Source of the DNA: Dokdonia sp. Dokd-P16
Lineage (GTDB): Bacteria > Bacteroidota > Bacteroidia > Flavobacteriales > Flavobacteriaceae
Reading direction: 5' to 3'
Assembly (NCBI RefSeq): GCF_003095655.1
Contig: NZ_CP029151.1
Span: 3,347,001-3,411,000, forward strand
Length of the DNA stretch: 64,000 nt
Shown: positions 15,791 through 24,398 of the stretch, in pieces
Layout of the letters: the number at the start of each line of letters is the position of its first letter
How positions within the stretch are numbered: position 1 is the stretch's first letter
The notes under the pieces: model-generated
Database searches by the model: none
Told to the model about the DNA's origin: nothing
Seen by the model: the letters and a program-made list of their open reading frames with translations, nothing else
Program-made: the position numbers and the translations under genes

Positions 15791-17032
15791 ATGAAAACAC
15801 TTATCACACTTTCAGTAGCCGTTTTTTTTCTTTTTTCAGCTTTCGCGAAAGCGCAATCTACTCAAACGTGCAACTGCGTGAAGGAACTCTCTTTTATTAA
15901 TGAACAAATAAAGGAAATGACTTCATTTAAGAAACAAATGAAAGGAGATAAACTCTCAGAATACACAACCACCATAAAAAAATTAGAGCGAGAAGTAACT
16001 GAACAAATGAATGTGACAGATTGCTTTTCTAAGCTCAACACGCTACTATCTGTTGTAAAGGACAAACATGCTCACATACGCCATATGAAGCCTGTAATCA
16101 CCTCCGAAATGGTAGATGAGAATGTAGCATTGAACCGTTTTCGCGAAAGCGAACTATTTAAGAATCATCCTAAGACCAGTACAAGTATTGAAGAGCTTAT
16201 CGCAACATTATCTGAGAAGTCTTTTGAAAGTCTAGAAGGTATTTATGAAAGAAAAGATTCTATGACCGTAGGCGTTATTAAGAAAGGTGATGCTTATGAA
16301 GGAGTTGTACTTACCTCTAGTAATAAAGGCTGGATTCCTGGGCAAATCGCTTACAGAATTACTCCAAATGGCGAAAATATGTATGATGTACTTACAAGCG
16401 ATATTCCAGGCGGTAAGTTAAGATATGTGAGAGGTTTATTACATTCTAATGGACGTCTATGGCATCTTAAAAAAGAAGCAACAAATATGATTTCTGAGGT
16501 AAAGCAAGACCAAGCCGACTGGGAATTTAAACAACTTACGCCAGACACGCAGTATGTATATATGGGTACTTTTTCTAATAACGAAGAAAAAGTAAGTGCT
16601 TACAAGAAATTTTATGAAGAAACAAAAGATAAGTTTACTGCAAAAAATATTATCGTAGATCTACGTGATAATTCTGGAGGTAATTCTAAATATTCAGATC
16701 CATTTTATAAAATATTTAAAAAGAACAAAATGAATGTTTATGTTGTTACAAACTTCTGGTGTGGAAGTAATGGTGAGCAATTTACTCTAAAATTAAAAGG
16801 ATTAAAAAACGCAAAACATCTAGGACAGAGAACTTATGGAGCTCTTGCTTATGGTTCTAATTATGGAAATCTAATTGAATCACCATCTGGTCATTTTGCA
16901 ATATACCCTACAGATATGAATTTTCATAAATTTATCAATTATGAATATGTAGGTGTACAACCAGAAATCAAATTAAGTTTTGATAAGAACTGGATTACTC
17001 AAACCTTAGAAATTATAGCAAATAACAACTAA
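15791..17032 (+). CDS. Secreted S41-family peptidase (tail-specific protease-like)
   Basis: 413-residue exported protein. A signal peptide (MKTLITLSVAVFFLFSAFAKA) has a likely signal peptidase I site at AKA-QS; this A-x-A site is encoded by an exact copy of the repeated palindrome. A helical Lys/Glu-rich region follows, then a C-terminal S41 (ClpP/crotonase-fold) domain with 'NIIVDLRDNSGGNSKYSDPFYKIF' and 'FWCGSNGEQFTLKLKGLKNAKHLGQRTYGA', where Ser in GSNGEQ is the probable nucleophile. No PDZ domain is evident. A second, one-mismatch palindrome lies at 16137. It ends in its own terminator; periplasmic or outer-membrane location is likely. Confidence 0.85.
   Translation: MKTLITLSVAVFFLFSAFAKAQSTQTCNCVKELSFINEQIKEMTSFKKQMKGDKLSEYTTTIKKLEREVTEQMNVTDCFSKLNTLLSVVKDKHAHIRHMKPVITSEMVDENVALNRFRESELFKNHPKTSTSIEELIATLSEKSFESLEGIYERKDSMTVGVIKKGDAYEGVVLTSSNKGWIPGQIAYRITPNGENMYDVLTSDIPGGKLRYVRGLLHSNGRLWHLKKEATNMISEVKQDQADWEFKQLTPDTQYVYMGTFSNNEEKVSAYKKFYEETKDKFTAKNIIVDLRDNSGGNSKYSDPFYKIFKKNKMNVYVVTNFWCGSNGEQFTLKLKGLKNAKHLGQRTYGALAYGSNYGNLIESPSGHFAIYPTDMNFHKFINYEYVGVQPEIKLSFDKNWITQTLEIIANNN
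15839..15852. repeat. Palindrome copy, exact, at a signal peptidase site
   Basis: Exact copy encoding the AFAKA that ends the signal peptide of the S41 peptidase. Confidence 0.95.
16137..16150. repeat. Palindrome copy, 1 mismatch
   Basis: GTTTTCGCGAAAGC, read RFRES inside the S41 peptidase gene, only 298 bp from the previous copy. Confidence 0.85.
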
Positions 17033-17053
17033 TTAAGTGTGATAGCTGGTCAA

Positions 17054-17092
17054 CTGGAGAAGTAGTATTGTTGCTACTTCTCCATTGATTTT
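17054..17092 (+). terminator. Intrinsic terminator after the S41 peptidase gene
   Basis: Perfect 11-bp stem TGGAGAAGTAG / CTACTTCTCCA followed by TTGATTTTTT. Confidence 0.85.
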
Positions 17093-17692
17093 TTATTTAT
17101 GTCTGGAGATAAGAGTTTTCTCTACGTCACGTAAATGGAAACCTTTTGCTTGTAATAACACCATGATGTGAAAAAGAAGATCTGCACTTTCATTTAAGAA
17201 TAAGTGATCATTATCATCCTTTGCTTCTATTACAACCTCTACTGCTTCTTCTCCTACTTTTTGAGCTACCTTATTGATACCGCTATTAAAAAGTGATGCT
17301 ATATATGAGTCCGCGTTGTCCTTATTATTCCAACGATCTTCTATAATTTCTTCTAGCTCGGTTAAAAAACTGAAGTTACTTTTATTGCGCTCTCCCCAGC
17401 AGGTATCTGTTCCTTTGTGACACGTAGGTCCTTGTGGTGTTACCTGGATAAGCAGTGCATCATTATCACAATCGTTCTTAATGTTATCTAGCAATAAGTA
17501 ATTTTTAGTCTCCTCTCCCTTTGTCCATAGACGTTGTTTAGAGCGACTAAAGAATGTTACTTTATTTGTAGCAATTGTTTTCTCATAAGCTTCATTATTC
17601 ATAAAACCTAGCATCAAGACATTCTTAGTTCTTGAATCTTGAATGATTGCTGGTACGAGACCATTCTCGTATTTTTTAAAATCTATTTCCAT
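17093..17692 (-). CDS. hisIE: Bifunctional phosphoribosyl-AMP cyclohydrolase / phosphoribosyl-ATP pyrophosphatase
   Basis: 199-residue fusion carrying out steps 2 and 3 of histidine synthesis. The N-terminal HisI half (about 1-110) has 'QDSRTKNVLMLGFMN', 'TFFSRSKQRLWTKGEE' and the metal-binding 'DNDALLIQVTPQGPTCHKGTDTCW'. The C-terminal HisE half (about 112-199) has 'SLFNSGINKVAQKVGEEAVEVVIEAKDDN' and 'NESADLLFHIMVLLQAKG'. It follows hisF after 22 bp on the minus strand. No other his gene lies in the window. Confidence 0.96.
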   Translation of the reverse strand: MEIDFKKYENGLVPAIIQDSRTKNVLMLGFMNNEAYEKTIATNKVTFFSRSKQRLWTKGEETKNYLLLDNIKNDCDNDALLIQVTPQGPTCHKGTDTCWGERNKSNFSFLTELEEIIEDRWNNKDNADSYIASLFNSGINKVAQKVGEEAVEVVIEAKDDNDHLFLNESADLLFHIMVLLQAKGFHLRDVEKTLISRHK

Positions 17693-17714
17693 TACTTTTT
17701 TTTATGAACGAGTG

Positions 17715-18470
17715 TTATGATCTCATCGCTATTCCTTGCGAAGTTAACTCTTGTTTTAAATCTGTTATTTCTATTTCTTTAAAGTGAAACACACTTGCCG
17801 CTAGTGCTGCGTCTGCTTTACCTTCTATAAAAGTATCTGCAAAGTGTTGCATGTTTCCCGCACCACCACTTGCGATAATCGGTATATTTAAACTTTCAGA
17901 AAGTCTTGCTAGTGCTTCATTTGCAAATCCGTCTTTTGTACCATCATTATCCATTGAGGTAAATAAGATTTCTCCTGCTCCACGAGTTTCTACCTCTTTT
18001 GCCCAATCAAAAAGATTTAGTTCTGTAGGTACTTTACCGCCTACTAAATGTACTATCCACTCGCCATCTATAAACTTTGCATCTATAGCTACTACGATAC
18101 ACTGAGAACCAAATTTTGCTACTAATTCATTTATTAATTCTGGTCTTTTTACGGCACTAGAATTAATAGAAACTTTATCTGCTCCATTTTGTAATAAGAT
18201 ATCTACATCTTCTACAGATGAGATTCCTCCTCCCACTGTAAATGGGATATTTACTTGTGAAGCTACTCGCAATACTAGGTCTGCAAGGGTCTTACGACGT
18301 TCTTCTGTTGCAGATATATCTAGAAAAACAAGCTCATCTGCACCAGTGTTAGAGTACAGCTTTGCAAGCTCTACTGGATCACCAGCATCGCGCAAGTTTA
18401 CAAAGTTAGTTCCTTTTACAGTTCTACCATTTTTAATATCAAGACAAGGGATAATTCGTTTTGTAATCAC
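17715..18470 (-). CDS. hisF: Imidazole glycerol phosphate synthase cyclase subunit
   Basis: 251-residue (beta-alpha)8 barrel that pairs with HisH to close the imidazole ring. The start [23 protein letters not shown] contains catalytic Asp11, and '[11 protein letters not shown]' holds the second catalytic Asp near residue 130. Phosphate-binding loops '[12 protein letters not shown]' and '[13 protein letters not shown]' are intact. The start is GTG at 18470. A perfect -7 element (TAAATTTG, minus strand, 18504-18511) sits upstream, so hisF-hisIE is its own transcription unit here. HisH must be encoded elsewhere. Confidence 0.97.
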   Translation of the reverse strand: MITKRIIPCLDIKNGRTVKGTNFVNLRDAGDPVELAKLYSNTGADELVFLDISATEERRKTLADLVLRVASQVNIPFTVGGGISSVEDVDILLQNGADKVSINSSAVKRPELINELVAKFGSQCIVVAIDAKFIDGEWIVHLVGGKVPTELNLFDWAKEVETRGAGEILFTSMDNDGTKDGFANEALARLSESLNIPIIASGGAGNMQHFADTFIEGKADAALAASVFHFKEIEITDLKQELTSQGIAMRS

Positions 18471-18503
18471 GCGGAACGTCTAAAAGATTAGTATTTAAGG
18501 ATG

Positions 18504-18511
18504 CAAATTTA
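18504..18511 (-). promoter_or_regulatory. Probable -7 element for hisF-hisIE
   Basis: TAAATTTG on the minus strand, 34 bp upstream of the hisF GTG; no TTG at 19-20 bp. Confidence 0.4.
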
Positions 18512-18682
18512 AATAAAAGTGCCGCTACTACCCCACAAAATGAAAACTGCTTTTCCAAACTCTGCCAATTATTACCTCATATTCACAAAGTCATATTAAA
18601 TGTATAATAATGCGGTGTTAAGTAATGCATTACCATCTACAATATCAATTACTTTTAAATTCTAAACATAAAATTTTAAATT

Positions 18683-18880
18683 ATGATTAAGATCATAGGA
18701 GTAATAGCGCTTGTTGCAGGAGCAATAATGCTAGTGCTAGGCGTTATGGGAATATTTGGAAGTTTGAGTACAGGGATGAGCCCGTGGGCATTTACTATAC
18801 TTGGTGTAGTATTTTTCTTTGCAGGGATCTCATTACTTAAACATAGAAAAGATACTGATACTATTGCATCTGAAAAATGA
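18683..18880 (+). CDS. Small two-helix membrane protein
   Basis: 65 residues: MIKIIGVIALVAGAIMLVLGVMGIFGS and SPWAFTILGVVFFFAGISLLK form two membrane segments with a short Gly/Ser loop, followed by a charged tail. Not recognised as a named family. It is the first gene of a plus-strand run with a VOC protein (45-bp gap) and an AI-2E-type permease. Confidence 0.65.
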   Translation: MIKIIGVIALVAGAIMLVLGVMGIFGSLSTGMSPWAFTILGVVFFFAGISLLKHRKDTDTIASEK

Positions 18881-18925
18881 ACAAAGCAAAAAATGGTGTA
18901 AATTAGTACTTAAAAAACAACCATT

Positions 18926-19342
18926 ATGACAGTACGACCATTCCATCTTGCTATTCCTGTAGATAACGTAGAGAAAGCCAGAGTTTTTTATAGAGATATA
19001 TTAAATCTACCTGAGGGCCGCAGCAGCGATCACTGGGTAGATTTTAATTTTTTTGGACACCAGCTAGTGATTCATTATAAAGAAAAATCAATAGTAGATG
19101 AAGTTCACAATGAGGTGGATGGTAAAGCTGTGCCTGTTCCTCATTTTGGAGTGGTTTTAGAATGGAATCAATTTCAAAAATTTGCTGAGGAAATTGCACC
19201 CCACGTTACTTTTGTAATAGCTCCTTATACTCGCTTTGAAGGACTTGTAGGAGAACAGTCAACTATGTTTTTTTATGACCCTTGCGGTAATGCATTAGAA
19301 TTTAAAGCCTTTAAAGATGATTCTCAAATCTTTGCAACATAA
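18926..19342 (+). CDS. VOC-superfamily protein (glyoxalase/dioxygenase-like)
   Basis: 138-residue vicinal-oxygen-chelate protein. Two beta-alpha-beta-beta-beta modules with candidate metal ligands His8 in RPFHLAIPVDN, a His in the second module (PVPHFGVVLEW) and Glu near the C-terminus (GNALEFKAF). The pattern 'NVEKARVFYRDILNLPEGRSSDHWVDFNFFGHQLVIH' is typical. The reaction is unknown. It ends 3 bp before the AI-2E permease gene, so the two are translated as a unit. Confidence 0.88.
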   Translation: MTVRPFHLAIPVDNVEKARVFYRDILNLPEGRSSDHWVDFNFFGHQLVIHYKEKSIVDEVHNEVDGKAVPVPHFGVVLEWNQFQKFAEEIAPHVTFVIAPYTRFEGLVGEQSTMFFYDPCGNALEFKAFKDDSQIFAT

Positions 19343-19345
19343 TAT

Positions 19346-20383
19346 ATGCAATCAATAAAACCTGGATTACTTAGACAAGCCTTTGTTATTTTCCTAATTA
19401 TACTATTAGGATGGCTTATTTTTAAAGAAATGGCAACCTATCTCTCAGGAGTATTGGGAGCAATCACGCTATTTGTACTAATGCGCAAATGGCAGGGCTA
19501 TCTTGTAAAAAAACGTAAGTGGAATCCAGGTGTCGCAGCCGGATTGTTAATGACGGCTTCTTTTCTTGTAATCCTTCTCCCTATCGCTGGACTTGTACTT
19601 ATGCTTACTTCTAAAATAAGTAAGGCTGTAGAAAACAGCGGAAAAGTTATAGATATCGTAAAAACGGAATTATCATCTTTAGAGGCTAGATTTGGGATGG
19701 ATCTCGCTAGTTCGATAGATACAAGCTCCATTACAGAATGGGTTAGTAATAATCTTCAAGGCCTCGTAGGAAGTACGTTTAATATCTTTATCGCTATAGG
19801 AATCATGTACTTTATGCTTTACTATATGCTCACTAATAGAAGAACATTTAGAGAGTCTCTGTTAGAATATATACCTCTTGGCGATAAAAACTTAAAATTA
19901 ATAGGAAAAGACAGTGTAGATCTTGTAAAGTCTAATGCAATCGGGATACCGCTAGTAGCGCTCTTGCAAGGCGCTGTAGCGCTTATAGGTTTCTTAATTT
20001 TAGGTGTAGAAGATCCTTTTTTCTGGTTTGCCATAGTAACCGTTGGTTCTATGATACCCTTTGTAGGTACCGCCTTAGGAATTATACCCGTTTGTATTAT
20101 CTTATACGCGGCTGGTGATGTTTGGCAGTCTATTGTACTTGCCTTGTACGGTATTATCGTCGTGGGATCTACAGATAATTTATTTAGGCTAGTGATACAG
20201 AAACGACTTGCAGATGTACATCCGCTAGTAACAATTATTGGAGTCATTGTAGGTGTCCCTCTTTTCGGTTTTATCGGTTTGATTTTTGGACCTATAGTAG
20301 TTAGTATTTTTCTACTTATCGTTAAGATTTATAAGCATGAATATGGCAAAGAGATTTCTAATAAAGAAACCGAAGTACTTTAA
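19346..20383 (+). CDS. AI-2E family transporter (PerM-like)
   Basis: 345-residue inner-membrane protein with about 7-8 membrane segments. It has the family's long central soluble region (about 85-145) and the conserved 'GSMIPFVGTALGIIPVCIILY' and 'LADVHPLVTIIGVIVGVPLFGFIGLIFGPIVVSI' motifs. Members include autoinducer-2 exporters and Na+/H+ antiporter-like proteins, so the substrate cannot be named. Starts 3 bp after the VOC stop. Confidence 0.9.
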   Translation: MQSIKPGLLRQAFVIFLIILLGWLIFKEMATYLSGVLGAITLFVLMRKWQGYLVKKRKWNPGVAAGLLMTASFLVILLPIAGLVLMLTSKISKAVENSGKVIDIVKTELSSLEARFGMDLASSIDTSSITEWVSNNLQGLVGSTFNIFIAIGIMYFMLYYMLTNRRTFRESLLEYIPLGDKNLKLIGKDSVDLVKSNAIGIPLVALLQGAVALIGFLILGVEDPFFWFAIVTVGSMIPFVGTALGIIPVCIILYAAGDVWQSIVLALYGIIVVGSTDNLFRLVIQKRLADVHPLVTIIGVIVGVPLFGFIGLIFGPIVVSIFLLIVKIYKHEYGKEISNKETEVL

Positions 20384-20406
20384 AAAGCTGTAAATAGGAT
20401 GGTTAC

Positions 20407-20420
20407 GCTTTCGCGAAAGC
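20407..20420. repeat. Palindrome copy, exact
   Basis: Exact copy between the AI-2E permease gene and the promoter of the ROK kinase gene. Confidence 0.95.
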
Positions 20421-20437
20421 GTGATTAAGATCATTCT

Positions 20438-20466
20438 TTGGGTTTTATTCAAAATTCCTATCTTTC
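20438..20466 (+). promoter_or_regulatory. Probable promoter of the ROK kinase gene (TTG-N18-TATCTTTC)
   Basis: TTG at 20438-20440, 18-bp spacer, TATCTTTC at 20459-20466 (one mismatch to TAnnTTTG), 25 bp before the ATG. It overlaps the longer open frame and argues against the upstream start. Confidence 0.45.
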
Positions 20467-20491
20467 ACTTCCCAAAGCAAACCATCATTAC

Positions 20492-21238
20492 ATGCAAATA
20501 TTAGGCATAGACATAGGCGGAACCGGAATTAAAGGAGTTCCCGTAGATCTTGAAAATCAAGAATATCTAGGAGAACGTTTTAGAATAGAAACACCGCGTC
20601 CCGCAAAACCCAAGGCTATTGCAAAGTGTGTGCAAGAACTTGTCAAGCATTTTAATTGGACAGGTCCCATAGGTGTAGGTTTTCCTACAGTAGTGGTTGA
20701 TGGTAAAGCCATGGCTTACGGCAACATGCATAAAAGCTGGCAAGGTGTTCAAATAGACGAGCTTTTTACAGAAAAAACAGGACTTCCATGCTCTGCTATA
20801 AATGATGCAGATGCAGCCGGCCTTGCAGAAGTAAGATATGGTGCCGGAAAAGATCTAAAGGGCCTTGTAGCGGTAATAACCGTAGGAACGGGAATAGGTT
20901 CTGGGTTATTTTATAATGGCCAACTCATCCCTAATTTTGAATTAGGTCGTATACCTTACAAGAAAAAACCTATTGAGCAATATGCAGCAAACTCTGTGCG
21001 CAAAGCAGAAGAGTTGACCTACAAAGAATGGGCAGAGCGTTTCAATTTTTTTCTTAAAAATGTAGAGTTAATGTGCACTCCTAACCACTACATCATAGGT
21101 GGTGGCATAAGCAAGCATATGGGAGAATTTGAGAAATATCTTACTACAGACATACCTATTGTCGCTGCCAAAACCAAAAACCATGCTGGTATCATAGGTG
21201 CAGCTTGTGGGTATCTTGATAAAATAGCACGCAAGTAA
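20492..21238 (+). CDS. ppgK: ROK-family kinase, polyphosphate glucokinase-like
   Basis: 248-residue ROK kinase. Phosphate-1 loop '[16 protein letters not shown]' at about 5-20, catalytic-region '[39 protein letters not shown]', and 'NFELGRIPY', similar to polyphosphate-glucokinases, which phosphorylate glucose using polyphosphate or ATP. The ELGH seen in many PpgK is ELGR here. The classical ROK zinc-binding CxCGxxGCxE motif is absent, as in PpgK. Chosen start [10 protein letters not shown] at 20492, supported by the promoter-like element upstream. Phosphoryl donor not provable from sequence. Confidence 0.82.
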   Translation: MQILGIDIGGTGIKGVPVDLENQEYLGERFRIETPRPAKPKAIAKCVQELVKHFNWTGPIGVGFPTVVVDGKAMAYGNMHKSWQGVQIDELFTEKTGLPCSAINDADAAGLAEVRYGAGKDLKGLVAVITVGTGIGSGLFYNGQLIPNFELGRIPYKKKPIEQYAANSVRKAEELTYKEWAERFNFFLKNVELMCTPNHYIIGGGISKHMGEFEKYLTTDIPIVAAKTKNHAGIIGAACGYLDKIARK

Positions 21239-21347
21239 CTTCAATAGCCATTTTCTAGTAGATTATTCTCAGTTTACACTTCGCACGTGCTAGCACGATT
21301 TCTTTTGTTTACTTTTAAAGCGTAACAACTTTAAATCAACCAAAAGA

Positions 21348-23867
21348 ATGCGTTTATTACTTACACTTACTACCCTACTATTAAGTTGTCTTAATGCACT
21401 TGCTCAAACTGGCAGTGTAGATATGGATTACTACCTTCCTAAAGATGTAACTTATAATCAATCCATCCCTACGCCAGAAAGCATTATAGGCTATACTCCT
21501 GGAGAGTGGCATGTAAGCCACGATAAACTTTCTGAGTACATGCGCACACTAGCAGCTGCTAGTGATAGAATTACAATAGAAAACAGAGCTAAAACTTTTG
21601 AGGGACGCCCTATTCTTTTACTTACAATTACTTCTCCTAGCAATCATAACAACATAGAAGCCATACGCGCAGAGCACGTAAAACTTACAGAAAACGGTAG
21701 CAGTTCTTTAAATACTAGTGATATGCCTATTGTAGTATACCAAGGACTTTCTATACATGGTAATGAGCCTTCTGGAGCAAATGCTGGACTTGTAGCTGCC
21801 TACTATCTTGCCGCTGCACAAGGCCCTAAAATTGATGATTTACTTAAAAACACAGTCATCCTTTTTGATCCTTCCTTTAATCCTGACGGTTTACAACGCT
21901 TTGCATACTGGGCAAACACCAATAAGAGTATAAACATCAATCCTGATCCACAAGATCGTGAATATAATGAGGTATGGCCTGGCGGACGTACAAACCACTA
22001 CTGGTTTGACATGAACCGCGACTGGCTTCCTGTACAACTTCCAGAATCTCGTGCTCGCATCAATACCTTCCACAATTGGTATCCTAATATACTTACAGAT
22101 CACCACGAGATGGGATCTAACAGCAGCTTCTTTTTTCAACCAGGTATACAATCACGTACGCATCCACTTACTCCTGCTTTAAATCAAGAACTCACAAAAC
22201 AAATAGGAAACTATCACGCTGCAGCACTAGATAAAATAGGTAGCTTCTACTATACAGAAGAAAGCTTTGATGATTTTTACTATGGAAAAGGATCTACGTT
22301 TCCAGATATTAATGGAGGTATTGGGATTCTTTTTGAACAAGGAAGTAGCCGCGGTCACGCTCAAGAAACAGACAATGGATTACTAGAATTTAAATTTACC
22401 ATACGCAATCAGTTTACTGCTATCTTATCCACATTAGAAGCAGCTCAAGGAATGCGCTCAAAATTACTAGACTATCAGCGCGATTTCTTTAATAACGCTC
22501 GAGGCGAAAAAGCCAATGGTGCCTACGTTTTCGGGAGTGAGAAAGATGCTAGTAGCTCTTACCACCTTGCCGAAATACTAAAACGTCATAAAATTAAAGT
22601 GCATGAAGTAGCTAAAGATTTTACCGAAGGTAATAGCAAATTCAAAAAAGGAATGAGCTATATGGTTCCAAAAAATCAGAGACAAAGCCGCCTTATAAAA
22701 GCAATGTTTGAAAAACGAACTACATTTCAAGACAGCTTGTTTTATGATATTAGCGCTTGGTCTTTCCCACTAGCTTTTGGTGTAGACTTCTCAGAAAACG
22801 CATCTTTAAATAATGCTGGAAATGAGATTCAAGAGTTATCTATGAAGCCAACGCCAACCGTAGCTTCAAGTACCTATGCATATTTGATGGAATGGCATGA
22901 CTACTATACTCCTAAGGCACTTAACAGTATCTTAAATAAAGGAATAAGAGCAAAAGTTGGTATGGAGCAATTCAGCTTAGAAGGTGCTACTTATGATTAT
23001 GGAACTATTATGATTCCTGTGCAAAATCAATCATTGAATCCGCAAGAGTTAAATGCCTTTGTAAATGAGGTAGCTCAAGATGCTCATGTAACCATCAAAG
23101 CTGTAAGCACCGGACTTACGCAAGGAATAGATCTGGGTAGTAATCAGTTTAGAGTGCTTAAGCCTGCAAAAGTTGCCATTATTGTAGGAGAAGGCATCAA
23201 CCCGTACGATGCAGGAGAAATCTGGCATCTCTTTGATACACGTTATAATATGCGTATCACAAAACTCGACACTAAGAGTTTAGGACGCACAGACCTCTCT
23301 CAATACACAGATATCATTCTACCTAATCTTTGGGGAAGCGCTATAGATAAAGGCACTACAGAAGATATTAAACAGTGGGTACGTGATGGTGGTACACTTA
23401 TAGGTTATAAAAATGTAGCCAACTGGTTCAAGGGTAACAAAATGCTGAATATTTCTTTTGAGGAAACAAAAAATCCTGCTAAGAATGTGAGCTTTGAGCA
23501 GCGCAGAGATTTTAGCGGTGCCCAGGTCATAGGAGGAGCCATCTTTGAAGCAAAGCAAGATAGATCTCATCCTATTAACTTTGGATATACAGGAGATAAA
23601 GTTTCCTTGTTTAGAAACACTACTATTTTTGTGAAAGCAGATTCTACTAGTTATAAAAATCCAATACAATACACAAAATCACCATTACAAGCAGGTTACA
23701 TTTCAAAAATCAACTTAAAAGCAATCCCAGAAACTAGACCTTTTGTACATCAAAGTACTGGACGTGGAGAGGTGATTTTATTTACAGATAATACAAACTT
23801 TAGAGCATTCTGGTATGGTACCAATAAATTATTAATGAACGCTATCTTCTTTGGTAGCGAGATGTAA
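21348..23867 (+). CDS. Secreted M14-family zinc carboxypeptidase, large
   Basis: 839-residue exported metallopeptidase. Signal peptide MRLLLTLTTLLLSCLNALAQ. The M14 domain (about 50-380) has zinc ligands His137 and Glu140 in SIHGNEPSG, with the third His in TDHHEMGSN (about 252-253), 'FDPSFNPDGLQRF', and 'FDMNRDW'. A C-terminal part of about 400 residues resembles a glutamine-amidotransferase-like/Rossmann region ('KVAIIVGEGINPYDAGEIWHLFDTRYNMRI'), common in Bacteroidota M14 proteins. Probably degrades peptides in the periplasm or at the cell surface. Monocistronic. Confidence 0.9.
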   Translation: MRLLLTLTTLLLSCLNALAQTGSVDMDYYLPKDVTYNQSIPTPESIIGYTPGEWHVSHDKLSEYMRTLAAASDRITIENRAKTFEGRPILLLTITSPSNHNNIEAIRAEHVKLTENGSSSLNTSDMPIVVYQGLSIHGNEPSGANAGLVAAYYLAAAQGPKIDDLLKNTVILFDPSFNPDGLQRFAYWANTNKSININPDPQDREYNEVWPGGRTNHYWFDMNRDWLPVQLPESRARINTFHNWYPNILTDHHEMGSNSSFFFQPGIQSRTHPLTPALNQELTKQIGNYHAAALDKIGSFYYTEESFDDFYYGKGSTFPDINGGIGILFEQGSSRGHAQETDNGLLEFKFTIRNQFTAILSTLEAAQGMRSKLLDYQRDFFNNARGEKANGAYVFGSEKDASSSYHLAEILKRHKIKVHEVAKDFTEGNSKFKKGMSYMVPKNQRQSRLIKAMFEKRTTFQDSLFYDISAWSFPLAFGVDFSENASLNNAGNEIQELSMKPTPTVASSTYAYLMEWHDYYTPKALNSILNKGIRAKVGMEQFSLEGATYDYGTIMIPVQNQSLNPQELNAFVNEVAQDAHVTIKAVSTGLTQGIDLGSNQFRVLKPAKVAIIVGEGINPYDAGEIWHLFDTRYNMRITKLDTKSLGRTDLSQYTDIILPNLWGSAIDKGTTEDIKQWVRDGGTLIGYKNVANWFKGNKMLNISFEETKNPAKNVSFEQRRDFSGAQVIGGAIFEAKQDRSHPINFGYTGDKVSLFRNTTIFVKADSTSYKNPIQYTKSPLQAGYISKINLKAIPETRPFVHQSTGRGEVILFTDNTNFRAFWYGTNKLLMNAIFFGSEM

Positions 23868-23908
23868 TCGTAATATTTAATTTATTTTAAAACATATCAG
23901 TAATCAAA

Positions 23909-24169
23909 ATGAAAATAGATCTTTCTAATAAAACCTCTACCCAACTTCGCTCTAATCTTAACTTGATTACAGTGATTATTGTTGCCTTGCTTATCGTGAT
24001 ATCATTTCTTATTGGTATCTCGATTTACGGGATTACTACAAGAGAAGACTCAAATTCTTTTATAGGTACACTAGTAGTTGGTATTTCTTGCTTAGGTACA
24101 GTACCATTGCAGTTTATTATGAGAAAGGCTATCAAAAAAGAATTGAAATCAAGAGGAGAGATTGTTTAA
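23909..24169 (+). CDS. Small two-helix membrane protein
   Basis: 86 residues: a polar N-terminus, two hydrophobic segments (about 18-45 and 54-70), and a basic tail RKAIKKELKSRGEIV. Not recognised. It lies 41 bp after the M14 gene and is followed 7 bp later by an exact palindrome copy. Confidence 0.6.
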   Translation: MKIDLSNKTSTQLRSNLNLITVIIVALLIVISFLIGISIYGITTREDSNSFIGTLVVGISCLGTVPLQFIMRKAIKKELKSRGEIV

Positions 24170-24176
24170 ACGTTAC

Positions 24177-24190
24177 GCTTTCGCGAAAGC
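24177..24190. repeat. Palindrome copy, exact
   Basis: Exact copy just downstream of the 86-aa membrane protein gene. Confidence 0.95.
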
Positions 24191-24228
24191 GTACTCAATT
24201 CAATTATTTTTATAACTTTACACATAGT

Positions 24229-24285
24229 ATGATATTATTCACAACATATACATTCATCTCGTGTGCAACGCTGCGCCAGACTTGA
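24229..24285 (+). CDS. Candidate leader peptide MILFTTYTFISCATLRQT
   Basis: 18-codon frame between the previous gene and the MFS gene. A TAACTTTA sequence (24212-24219, one mismatch to the -7 consensus) lies just upstream. Its last codons (GCCAGACT, 24275-24282) can pair with AGTCCGGC (24328-24335), the left arm of the downstream hairpin, with seven of eight matches. That is what a transcription attenuator would need. It has no homology evidence; it could be a chance frame. Confidence 0.35.
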   Translation: MILFTTYTFISCATLRQT

Positions 24286-24322
24286 TATGTTGTCACTATA
24301 TGATTATAAAGAGTAACAATAC

Positions 24323-24353
24323 AAAAGAGTCCGGCCACCACGCTGGACTCTTT
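24323..24353 (+). terminator. Hairpin terminator or attenuator before the MFS gene
   Basis: Stem AAAGAGTCCGGC / GCTGGACTCTTT (one G-T pair), then TTTACTTTT. It lies 154 bp after the previous stop and 45 bp before the MFS start, so it may control read-through into the MFS operon. Confidence 0.65.
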
Positions 24354-24398
24354 ACTTTTATGGTCTAGCGTAGGTCTTTACCATCTAATCTACTATTT

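Noticed and set aside
21285-21296. 12-bp palindrome CGTGCTAGCACG before the M14 gene
   Set aside because: Short, single occurrence and without a supporting promoter arrangement; could be chance.
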